Origin: G020344215 sp039586575 | GTDB taxonomy: Bacteria > Gemmatimonadota > Gemmatimonadetes > Palauibacterales > KS3-K002 | DNA length: 64,000 nt | Reading direction: 5' to 3' | Assembly (NCBI GenBank): GCA_039586575.1 | Contig: JBDHKD010000007.1 | Coordinates: 62,001-126,000, forward strand | In this document: positions 39,303-46,722 of the stretch, piece by piece | Layout: every line of letters begins with the position of its first letter | Numbering within the stretch: position 1 is the stretch's first letter | Notes under the pieces: generated by a model | Seen by the model: only the letters and a program-made list of their open reading frames with translations | What the model was told of the DNA's origin: nothing | Database searches by the model: none | Program-made: the position numbers and the translations under genes

Positions 39303-39979
39303 GTAGCGCCGACGAATTCTTCGCGCTGATCGAACTCTACAACGTCACCTATTGGCCCATGCACGTCGTCACCTTCCTGCTCGGCGTCAGCGCGGTGATT
39401 CTTACGTTGAAGAGAGCCGTCTATTCCGACAGGATCATCTCCGCGATCCTGGCCTCTCTGTGGCTGTGGTCGGGCATCGTCTTCTTCATGATATTCTTCA
39501 GCGACATGACCATAACGCTCTTCGGTTTCACTCCTCCCGGTTTCCCGTACGTGTCCGGGGCGCTGTTCATCATCCAGAGCATCCTGTTCCTGTACTTCGG
39601 CGTCATACGCGGCTCTGTGGCCTACGGGTCCGAGGGCGGCCCGTACGCGACAGTCGGCCTCGTTGCCATCGTTTACGCGATGGTCGTCTACCCGATCATC
39701 GGCTACGTCACGGGACACGCGTTGCCGGGCTACCCGTTGTTTGGGTCGGCCCCCTGCCCGGTCACCATCTTCACGGTCGGGATGCTCATGCTGACGAATC
39801 GACGCATGCCACAACTTGTCCCGATCATCCCGTTGATCTGGGGGCTGATGGGCGTAGTGGCTGTGGCGGTGTTCACGGTGTGGGCAGACGTCGGCTTGTT
39901 CGCCGCGGGCATCCTCGCCTTCTTGATCCTGAAGCGAAACGCGAAGTTGCCGGTGAGTTCACTTGCCCGAGCTTCCTGA
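39299..39979 (+). CDS. Integral membrane protein, DUF6064-like
   Basis: The protein has 226 residues with about seven hydrophobic segments, including MHVVTFLLGVSAVILTL, IISAILASLWLWSGIVFFMI, VSGALFIIQSILFLYFGVI and VVAVAVFTVWADVGLFAAGIL. The pattern, with FTPPGFPYV and GCPLFG-like GYPLFGSAPCPVTIFT, fits the DUF6064 family, of unknown function. The ATG overlaps the purD stop, and the 3' end overlaps mutM by 17 bases, so the three genes are coupled. Confidence 0.8.
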   Translation: MSSADEFFALIELYNVTYWPMHVVTFLLGVSAVILTLKRAVYSDRIISAILASLWLWSGIVFFMIFFSDMTITLFGFTPPGFPYVSGALFIIQSILFLYFGVIRGSVAYGSEGGPYATVGLVAIVYAMVVYPIIGYVTGHALPGYPLFGSAPCPVTIFTVGMLMLTNRRMPQLVPIIPLIWGLMGVVAVAVFTVWADVGLFAAGILAFLILKRNAKLPVSSLARAS

Positions 39980-40793
39980 GGCCGAGACCATCGCCCGCGG
40001 CCTCAACGCCGCCATCGCCGGGCGCCGCATCGAGCGTATCAAGATTCACAGGGATGAGGTCGTCGAGCCCATGTCGCCGGCGGCTTTCCGGCGCCGGCTG
40101 CGCGGCCGCCGCGTCGAGCGTGTAGGTCGGCGCGCCAAGTGGATCAGCGCGCTGCTCGACGACGGGGCTCGTTGGGTGACCCAGCTCCGCATGACCGGGC
40201 GCTTCACCTGGGGATCGCCTGCCCCGCTCCGCGCCGAGCCTCACCTCTCCGCCAGCTTCGCGATCGGCGAAGGCGATGCGTCCGGCGTGCTGCGCTTCTA
40301 CGATACGCGCCGCTTCGGCCGCATGTGGGTCCTGAACGAGCGCCAGTGGGCGGAGCTCGATGCGCGACTCGGCGTCGAACCGTTGTCCGAGACGCTCACG
40401 CCCAAGTTACTGGAGAGTCTGCTGGAGAACTCGCGCGCACCGATCCGCAACTGGCTGCTCGACCAGGGCCGCGTCGCCGGCGTGGGCAACATCTACGCCG
40501 TCGAGGCCCTCTTCCGCGCCCGCATCGATCCGCGCCGTCCGGCGTGTAACCTCGACCGTAACGAAGTGCGCCGTCTCCACAGGGCGATCCGCGGGGTGCT
40601 TCGCGCGGCGGTCGACCGCCGCGGCACGACGTTCAGCGACTACCGCGATGTCCTTGGCGAAGGAGGCGGCTTCCAGAACGTATTGCAGGTATACGGCCGC
40701 GAGGGTGAGGAGTGTGTCAGGTGTGGCGCGACGATCGAGCGACGCGTGCTGGCCGGGCGCTCGGCGTTTCTTTGCCCCGAATGCCAGCTCTAG
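39963..40793 (+). CDS. mutM: Formamidopyrimidine-DNA glycosylase
   Basis: The protein has 276 residues and starts at TTG within the end of the DUF6064 gene. Fpg removes oxidised purines such as 8-oxoguanine and nicks the abasic site. Processing of Met exposes Pro2 in PELPEAETIARGL, the Schiff-base nucleophile, with Glu3. The helix-two-turn-helix shows NIYAVEALFRARIDPRRPA, and the C-terminal zinc finger is CVRCG ... CPECQL. Being last in a coupled run with a rare start codon, it is probably expressed at a low level. Confidence 0.95.
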   Translation: MPELPEAETIARGLNAAIAGRRIERIKIHRDEVVEPMSPAAFRRRLRGRRVERVGRRAKWISALLDDGARWVTQLRMTGRFTWGSPAPLRAEPHLSASFAIGEGDASGVLRFYDTRRFGRMWVLNERQWAELDARLGVEPLSETLTPKLLESLLENSRAPIRNWLLDQGRVAGVGNIYAVEALFRARIDPRRPACNLDRNEVRRLHRAIRGVLRAAVDRRGTTFSDYRDVLGEGGGFQNVLQVYGREGEECVRCGATIERRVLAGRSAFLCPECQL

Positions 40794-40814
40794 GCTTATG
40801 ACCGTATCGACTAC

Positions 40815-41690
40815 CTATCCGGTGCCGCTACCCACCCGCAGAGCCGCGCGCCGCAGTGCCTCCTCGTCGATTTCCACTTCGTACCCGCGCACCAAGCCTT
40901 CATAGAGCAACTCGTTCGCACGGTCGCGGCGCATGCGGTTGTAGTCGTTGACGAGCCGATCGCGAACCTCTTCGTACTCCGGGATGCGGCCCTCGACTCG
41001 CTCGCCGACGTACACCAGATGGATGCCGTAGCCCGAGACCACCGGGCCATACCATCCGAGCTCCAGCTCGAATAGCCTCTCGGCGAATCGCGCCCCGAAC
41101 AGTTGCTGCACCTCGAGCGGCGATCGGAGGGCGTAGTCGTGTTGGAGCATGAAGCGGTCGCCGCGCTCGGGAGCGCGCCGCGGTGGCGGTGTCGCAGCCC
41201 GGAGCTCGGCGAGGGCGCGCCGGGCATCTTCCTCGGCCGCCGGGCCGCGCCGGTCCGTGTTGAAGTAAACGTGGCTGAAGCTGATGCGGGGCGGAACGCG
41301 GTATTCCTCTTGCCGCTCCTGGAAGAAGGCCCGCAGTTCCTGGTCCCTTGGGTCGGCCAAGGTTGCGAGGTCTTGGGAGAGAAGCTCCATCTTCTGCACC
41401 ATGCGGCGGCGCACGATGACGTCGTTCTGATCGAGTCCTACCGCCAGCGCCTCGCGGTACAGAACCTCCTCACGCACACGTCCGTCGACCAGGGCGCGTA
41501 ACTCGTCCTCGGTTGGCGGCCGCTGCCACTGGCGCCCGAAGCCGCCGGCGAGGAGCTCGATCTCCGGTTCGGTGATCGCGATCCGCCGCGACGCATCGGT
41601 CGAGAAGACGTCGCTGGCGACGGCGTGAACCAGGAACAGCGCCGCCCCAAGGACCACGAAATGAAGCAGTGGTTCGCGTAGAAACCTCAT
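40815..41690 (-). CDS. Membrane-anchored PpiC-type peptidyl-prolyl isomerase
   Basis: The protein has 291 residues. MRFLREPLLHFVVLGAALFLVHAVAS is a signal anchor, so the rest is periplasmic. A SurA-like N-terminal helical part (REEVLYREALAVGLDQNDVIVRRRMVQKME) precedes the parvulin core, with EYRVPPRISFSHVYF and ELELGWYGPVVSGYGIHLVYV (the G-x-x-G-P-V-x-S-x-x-G-x-H element). It is coupled (ATGA) to the upstream HupE/UreJ-like gene. This pairing is seen in other bacteria and suggests it folds or inserts the partner. Confidence 0.85.
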   Translation of the reverse strand: MRFLREPLLHFVVLGAALFLVHAVASDVFSTDASRRIAITEPEIELLAGGFGRQWQRPPTEDELRALVDGRVREEVLYREALAVGLDQNDVIVRRRMVQKMELLSQDLATLADPRDQELRAFFQERQEEYRVPPRISFSHVYFNTDRRGPAAEEDARRALAELRAATPPPRRAPERGDRFMLQHDYALRSPLEVQQLFGARFAERLFELELGWYGPVVSGYGIHLVYVGERVEGRIPEYEEVRDRLVNDYNRMRRDRANELLYEGLVRGYEVEIDEEALRRAALRVGSGTG

Positions 41691-43879
41691 CTCACTCTTT
41701 CCTGCTCGAGAACTTCGATCGATTCGATCTTCCAGGTCCCGGCGTCGGGGATGATGCCGATCCGGGCGTCGTAGCGGTTCTGGCGGAAGTGCCGGTGCCC
41801 GAAGTGCGTCACCATCCCGCCAACGGTCCAGGTGGATCGGACCTCGAAACCGCTATCCCGGGATTCGATCTCCGAAGCCTCCAAGACCTCGACAGCTTCC
41901 ACGCGGGCCTGGGCACCGCCGCGCTCCTCGATCTCCAAGGCGCGCCGCTGTTCCAGGTACACGTCGGTCAGCGTTTCGCCGGTGACGCTCACCGCGAGCC
42001 GGTCGTAGATCGTCGCCTCATCCCGGAACTCCAGGGCCCGATAGATGTTGGGCAAGAGGCCGGCCAGGATTCGGCGGGCCTGCCGCTCCGACGGCGTCCG
42101 CCCGGCCGATCCGGGAAGCGAAACCGCGGTTCGCACGAACGGCCCCACCAGAAAGGCCAGAGCCAGGACGACACGTGCGGTAGCAAGCGCGAGCTCGCGC
42201 CGGCGGCCCCGAATCCCAGCGAACAGCAGAACCGCCGATAGCGCGAGGAGCGGCAACGAAAGCAGGGGTACCGGCACTCTGACCGGCTCGACTGCCACGG
42301 CGGCGACAGTCGGGATCGGGTCTTCCGCCAGGACGTTCTCCCAGGTCAGCGATGGCTCCCCAGCGGACAGCGTCCGGGACGCGACCGACTCGGGATCGAT
42401 GACGGTCGCCGGGATCATCTCCGTGACCGAAGGAAACGGATCCCAGCTCAGCGAGGCCTCTTCAGGCACCCCCGCGATCGGATAGGCCACGACCACGCCG
42501 ACCACCGCCTCGCCGACGGGCTCCGGCACCGGGTTTGGACGCGGCAGTGAGCCCGTCGGGTCGACTGTCATGAAATCCACCCGACGAACGAGGGCCTCAG
42601 GGCTCCCGCCGTCCACACGCACGACCGTGCTGCTGAGCACGAGCTCCGCCAGTCGGTCGGCGACCGCCGGCTGCGAGGCGACCTCGAGGGTCGACTCGAC
42701 ATCCAGACCGAGCTCTCCCGCCAGACCAGCGAGGCGCAGCATCGCTTCGTGCCGCACCTCGAACGGCTCCACGGAGAGGAAACTCTGAATGGACGCATTG
42801 GGAGCTGTGGGGGCGACCCGCCGGGATCCGGCGACCCCGGCCGTCGGGCCGGTGGCCGAACCAGTCCCCACCTGGAAGGAAGGGGCAACCGCCCCTGGCT
42901 CGGCGACTCCGCCCCTTACAGCTAGAGCCATAGCCAGCGCCGCTGCGGCCGCACCGATCGTGTAAGTGACAGGCTTCTGGACTCGGACACCCGTCGGACG
43001 CCGTGCCAGGCGCATCCACAGCGCCGCGACTCCGACGGCACCCACGAGATGGGCGGCGTCCATCCCCAGGACGGCGAGGAGCTGCACGGCCAGGCCGCCG
43101 TTTTCGTGGCCCAAGCCGCCAGCCAGCAAAGCGGCGATACCCAGACCGTGCACGAGGCCGGCTGCGGCCGCCAGCGCCGACAGCCGGCGGCGCTCCCCGG
43201 CCGGTCGCAGCACCTCACGGGCGAGCAGCGCAACGGCCACCGCGAAGCCCAGTTCCGCCGGTATAGCGCCAACCCCTGGGCCCAGACTGGCCCCCAGTGC
43301 GCCCGCCACCTGCCCCACTGTGAAAGCCGATACCAGCCTGATCGGCTGCCGGAATCCACCCAGCAGCCCGAGGGCCATCAGAAACGCCAGGTGAACCCAT
43401 GAGCCCAGCACATGCCACACACCGGCGACGAGCGCGCGCCGGGCGCCCAGCACCAGGTCCGGCGCCGCCGTGCCTTCCGGCAGCCGCCACGGCCCTTCGC
43501 CCGGCGAAAGCACATGCGCGAACCGATCGCCGGACAGGAGATCGACACGCACAACGGTGGTCAGGGCAAGATCCGGAAACGGGTAGCGCATGTTTACGAC
43601 CTGGCCCGCCAGGCTCGTCGCGCAACGCCACTCGCGCCTGAAGAGCCACGCGCCCGGCTGGTCGGTAACCGCTCGCTCGCCGGTTGGGCTGCAGGTCTCG
43701 GGGAACTCGGGGGTCGGCACGGCCCGCGGCGGCAACGCCTTCGGAACTCGCCACTGGACGGCGTAGAGTCCGGGCTCCCGCTCGGTGACCTGCATGTGCG
43801 CCGGCGGGCCCACGTCGGCGAGGGCGAGGATGGGGACCAATATCGCCACGGCGATACCGACGCCTAGGAGAGTTTTCAT
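41687..43879 (-). CDS. HupE/UreJ-family membrane protein with long extra domains
   Basis: The protein has 730 residues, several times the normal HupE size of about 200. Residues 1-21 are a signal peptide; about 25-130 is an exported beta-type domain (QWRVPKALPPRAVPTPEFP) with a possible disulfide pair Cys63/Cys86. Residues 145-310 form the HupE/UreJ_2 core, with VAGVWHVLGSWVHLAFLMAL (His156, His163), GLVHGLGIAALL (His244), GLGHENG (His258) and GMDAAHLVGAV (His277). These His could bind nickel or another metal. After about residue 540 is a further membrane helix, and 640-730 forms a separate cystatin/NTF2-like region. Substrate is unknown; no hydrogenase or urease gene is nearby. Confidence 0.8.
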   Translation of the reverse strand: MKTLLGVGIAVAILVPILALADVGPPAHMQVTEREPGLYAVQWRVPKALPPRAVPTPEFPETCSPTGERAVTDQPGAWLFRREWRCATSLAGQVVNMRYPFPDLALTTVVRVDLLSGDRFAHVLSPGEGPWRLPEGTAAPDLVLGARRALVAGVWHVLGSWVHLAFLMALGLLGGFRQPIRLVSAFTVGQVAGALGASLGPGVGAIPAELGFAVAVALLAREVLRPAGERRRLSALAAAAGLVHGLGIAALLAGGLGHENGGLAVQLLAVLGMDAAHLVGAVGVAALWMRLARRPTGVRVQKPVTYTIGAAAAALAMALAVRGGVAEPGAVAPSFQVGTGSATGPTAGVAGSRRVAPTAPNASIQSFLSVEPFEVRHEAMLRLAGLAGELGLDVESTLEVASQPAVADRLAELVLSSTVVRVDGGSPEALVRRVDFMTVDPTGSLPRPNPVPEPVGEAVVGVVVAYPIAGVPEEASLSWDPFPSVTEMIPATVIDPESVASRTLSAGEPSLTWENVLAEDPIPTVAAVAVEPVRVPVPLLSLPLLALSAVLLFAGIRGRRRELALATARVVLALAFLVGPFVRTAVSLPGSAGRTPSERQARRILAGLLPNIYRALEFRDEATIYDRLAVSVTGETLTDVYLEQRRALEIEERGGAQARVEAVEVLEASEIESRDSGFEVRSTWTVGGMVTHFGHRHFRQNRYDARIGIIPDAGTWKIESIEVLEQERVR

Positions 43880-43915
43880 GACCTACAGCTCGCGCCCCGT
43901 AGGCACGTGATGAAG

Positions 43916-43944
43916 AGTGGAGGCGGGTTCTCCCCGCCTCCACT
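43916..43944 (-). terminator. Perfect 12-bp hairpin after the toxin-antitoxin pair
   Basis: AGTGGAGGCGGG and CCCGCCTCCACT are exact inverted copies with a 5-base loop. It lies between the VapC stop (43992) and the HupE/UreJ-like start, both minus strand. It has no U tract on the minus strand, so it may be an RNA stabiliser or protein-binding site rather than a true intrinsic terminator. Confidence 0.55.
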
Positions 43945-43991
43945 TGGTGGTTGCCATGAGCGGCTCATATCACCGTTCAACGCGTCTGCCA

Positions 43992-44378
43992 TCAATGCTG
44001 AACGACAAAACCCAGAATGGCCGCTAGCTCCCGCTGCCGCTCATCCAAAGTCACGAAGGAGAGATCCTTCGGGTCTTCAGCCACATAGAGAGCGCATGCG
44101 AGATGCCAGAGATCCGCACCTCGCAGGTAACCCGTGGAAAGCACCTGCCCGATCTCCGGACCGAGCGTGCGATCAGGGAGAACCCACGCTATCCATGTGA
44201 GCAGGTTATCGCCGTCGGACACGTCCTCGCGGGTCAACGTCGCGCGCAACTCCGCCTCCAAGAGATTCGAGGAGAGGAGCTCGTCGAAGCTTTCCAACCG
44301 GCGTGCGAGTCTTGCACCACCCGCTTCGCCGAACGCGATAGCCACCAGTGCCGACGTGTCGACGTAGGCGACGTTCAT
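43992..44378 (-). CDS. PIN-domain toxin, VapC-like
   Basis: The protein has 128 residues. PIN-domain ribonucleases cut RNA in toxin-antitoxin pairs. The metal-binding acidic residues appear as VAYVDTSALVAIAF (first Asp), LLEAELRATL (Glu), ADLWHLACAL (Asp) and FVTLDERQRELA (Asp). Its start overlaps the antitoxin stop by 4 bases (ATGA), so toxin translation depends on antitoxin translation. RNA target unknown. Confidence 0.9.
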   Translation of the reverse strand: MNVAYVDTSALVAIAFGEAGGARLARRLESFDELLSSNLLEAELRATLTREDVSDGDNLLTWIAWVLPDRTLGPEIGQVLSTGYLRGADLWHLACALYVAEDPKDLSFVTLDERQRELAAILGFVVQH

Positions 44379-44647
44379 TCCTCACCGCGGTCGGCCAGGA
44401 AACGAGCCAGCGCCCCTGGCTTCTTGGCGACTACACCTAGCTTGCCAACGCGCTCCGGCGAGCGCTGCACGACACCAGCCTCCCGCAGACGCTGCAGACG
44501 CGCGGACAGGCCCTCGCGCTCGCTCAGCGGGCGAATCTCCGCCACCGTCCGGCCATGGTAGCTGATGTACACGGTCTTGCCCTCACGGACCAGACGCAGG
44601 ATCTCGCTGAACTTGGCTTTGGCCTGATAAGTCGAGTATGTGATCAT
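44375..44647 (-). CDS. Phd/YefM-family antitoxin
   Basis: The protein has 90 residues. MITYSTYQAKAKFSEILRLV and EGKTVYISYHGRTVAEIRPL are typical of the Phd/YefM N-terminal DNA-binding fold. The C-terminal part (KKPGALARFLADRGEE) would wrap the toxin. It precedes and overlaps the PIN toxin gene. The start lacks a ribosome binding site; a promoter with palindromes lies right upstream, and the transcript may begin at the ATG. Confidence 0.88.
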   Translation of the reverse strand: MITYSTYQAKAKFSEILRLVREGKTVYISYHGRTVAEIRPLSEREGLSARLQRLREAGVVQRSPERVGKLGVVAKKPGALARFLADRGEE

Positions 44648-44653
44648 GGCCGC

Positions 44654-44682
44654 AAGCTAATCAGACTAGTCAGACTAGTCAA
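44654..44682 (-). promoter_or_regulatory. Promoter and operator of the toxin-antitoxin pair
   Basis: On the minus strand TTGACT (44682-44677) and TAGCTT (44659-44654) stand 17 bases apart. Two copies of the palindrome GACTAGTC (44664-44671 and 44673-44680), 9 bases apart start to start, fill the spacer and the -35 edge. This is where an autorepressing antitoxin would bind. The expected transcription start, about 7 bases past the -10 box, coincides with the antitoxin ATG at 44647, so a leaderless mRNA is predicted. Confidence 0.7.
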
Positions 44683-44762
44683 GAGACCCTGCCGCCTCAA
44701 CCGCCCCGCGCCGGCCGAGTCGCTCCACACCACCTCCCGGCTGCTCGGACGGCGACCGCCGG

Positions 44763-46691
44763 TTACGGTGTGTACCAGATCGGCGACGTGTAGGCGCGCT
44801 CCTGCGTGACCATCGGGACCTCGGCCGGCATCGTGATGCCATAGCGATACGCCTCGTACGCCGTCCAGCGCGGCGTGGGGATCTCGAGCACCCGCGCGTA
44901 GTAGACCGCCGGTACCGACGGGTCGAAGTCCGGATCGGTCCACACGGTCAAGAGCTCCGGCGCGCCGATCGTGTTGGTCCACGTGGCGTTGGCGACGTCC
45001 ACCGTGTTGCCCACCGGCGGCAGCTTGCCGTCGGCGCCGATTTCGCGGTCGCCCGACCACTCCACATCGTAGATCTTCTCGTGCCGCTCGCCTCTCGAGT
45101 CCACCCAACCCTTGACGATTTGGATGCGGTCGAGGTTGCCCGAGAGCGGGTCCTTGAGCGCCCCGACGAGGAACGTCGGCGCCTGACCGGCGGGGCCCGG
45201 CGGCAGGTCGGCGCCCATCGGCACGCCCTTCGTGTAGCCGATCGCCGCGGGCAGCCGGTTCATCGCGTCCTCGGCCGTGAACTCCCAGCCGCCGAAGAAG
45301 CGGACCAGGATGCGCGGGCCGGTCGTCGCATACGTCTCACGGCGCATCATCGCGTCGAACAGCGCCTCGCGCGTGTTCTCCGTCGCCCACACAGCGGCGT
45401 AGCCCGAGCCGACCATCGACCAGCTCTCGTACGTCAGGTCGCCGACCTCAGCCATCGGGTGCCGGTAGCGCTCGGGGCTGGGCTCGGCGCCCGAGTGCTT
45501 GCCGAAAAAGTTCTCTTCCTCAGCGGTGGCGAGACCCGTGTGCGAATCGGTAGAGCCGACCATGCCGAACTTGTACGGGTTGACGCCGAGCTGCCGCTCG
45601 AGCTGGAGCCCGATCTGCAGCCCTGATCGAGCGTACTCGTACTGCAGCATGTCGTTCTCTTTCGGCACGCTGAGGTCGAGGTTCCCGGCGTCCCACGTCT
45701 CGTAGTCGGCAAACTCGTCGGTCGGCGACAGGAAGGGGTGCGCCTCGCCGTCACCCTTGATCTGTGTGACCTCGTAGAGCGGCTCCCACTTCGCGCGCGT
45801 CTCGGCGTAGGCACGGTCGAAGCGCCGGCCGGTGAAAGTGTCCAGCATGGGAAACATGATGCCGTTGCTCAGGTTACCGTTGTGGGCCAGGGCCAGGATC
45901 TGGCCGCCGGTCCTGTCCTCGTACGTCTGCATCCAATTCCACAGGTCGCGCGGGTTGTCGCTGCCCACCGGCCTCAGCGTCGTGTAGGGCTCCATGATGC
46001 CGGCCTTCGCGCCGCCGTCCCGGTAGATCAAGACGCGATGCAGATTGTTGCCCCCGGTGTTGGACGTCCACTCGTAGCCGATGAAGGCCGTGAAGTTGCC
46101 GGGATCGTTGTACATCTCCGCCGCCTCGACCGTCTCCTCCCAAGCGGAACGATAGGCTGGGCTTCCGGGGAGCGAGGCCAGCGCCTCGGGGAACGTGCCC
46201 TGCGAGAACGCGACGATGACCTCGACCGCGACCTGCACGGCCGTCCGGCCGCCCTCCTGGATCATCCCGTACCAGCGCTTGCCGGTCGAATCGGCGAGCA
46301 TCCCGGGATCGCCGGCGAAGAGCCGCGGGAAGAACCCCATGTTGTCCGAGTGATCCGCGACCACCAGGAAGTCGAGCGGCCGCGAGAGTTTCACCTGAAG
46401 TCCGGTCGAGGAGGTAAGCTCCTCGCCGCGGGCGAAGTGGTAGGCGTCTTGGGGGCCGAGCCGCGCACCGAACGCGCCGGCGTCCATCGACATCCCCGTG
46501 TGCAGGTGCGTGTCGCCCCAGTAGACCTCGGTCGGGAAGTTGCGACCGGCGTACGGCGAGTAGTGTTTCTGCGCCCGGAAGGCTCCTTCGAGCGTCTCAG
46601 CCGGAGGCACGGGGTCCTGGGCGTATGCCGACGCAGCGAGCGGACCGGCCGCCAGGAGCGCCATAGCCAGAGTCTTCGCAGTCTTGGTCAT
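44763..46691 (-). CDS. Secreted DUF3604-family protein, copy 1
   Basis: From the ATG at 46691 the protein has 642 residues; AGAGGAGTCGAGG precedes it, and the longer frame upstream is not supported. MTKTAKTLAMALLAAGPLAA then SAYAQ is a signal peptide. Metal-site-like motifs of a PHP type are GDTHLHTGMSMDAGAFG (His62, His64), FLVVADHSDNMGF (Asp113, His114) and GSTDSHTGLA, plus ALAHNGN. DUF3604 proteins occur in marine and soil bacteria and have no proven function that I know. Copy 2 lies 31 bases upstream on the same strand (46723-48660), so this copy is probably co-transcribed behind it. Its 3' half is close to copy 2. Confidence 0.85.
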   Translation of the reverse strand: MTKTAKTLAMALLAAGPLAASAYAQDPVPPAETLEGAFRAQKHYSPYAGRNFPTEVYWGDTHLHTGMSMDAGAFGARLGPQDAYHFARGEELTSSTGLQVKLSRPLDFLVVADHSDNMGFFPRLFAGDPGMLADSTGKRWYGMIQEGGRTAVQVAVEVIVAFSQGTFPEALASLPGSPAYRSAWEETVEAAEMYNDPGNFTAFIGYEWTSNTGGNNLHRVLIYRDGGAKAGIMEPYTTLRPVGSDNPRDLWNWMQTYEDRTGGQILALAHNGNLSNGIMFPMLDTFTGRRFDRAYAETRAKWEPLYEVTQIKGDGEAHPFLSPTDEFADYETWDAGNLDLSVPKENDMLQYEYARSGLQIGLQLERQLGVNPYKFGMVGSTDSHTGLATAEEENFFGKHSGAEPSPERYRHPMAEVGDLTYESWSMVGSGYAAVWATENTREALFDAMMRRETYATTGPRILVRFFGGWEFTAEDAMNRLPAAIGYTKGVPMGADLPPGPAGQAPTFLVGALKDPLSGNLDRIQIVKGWVDSRGERHEKIYDVEWSGDREIGADGKLPPVGNTVDVANATWTNTIGAPELLTVWTDPDFDPSVPAVYYARVLEIPTPRWTAYEAYRYGITMPAEVPMVTQERAYTSPIWYTP

Positions 46692-46722
46692 CCTCGACTC
46701 CTCTTCTTGTTGTCTCTCCGGC

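Noticed and set aside
43399..43867. Plus-strand open frames opposite the HupE/UreJ-like gene
   Set aside because: No domain or start signal; the minus strand has a signal peptide and membrane core.
44375..44647. Intein or phage repressor in place of antitoxin
   Set aside because: The N-terminal fold and overlap with a PIN toxin are typical of Phd/YefM antitoxins.
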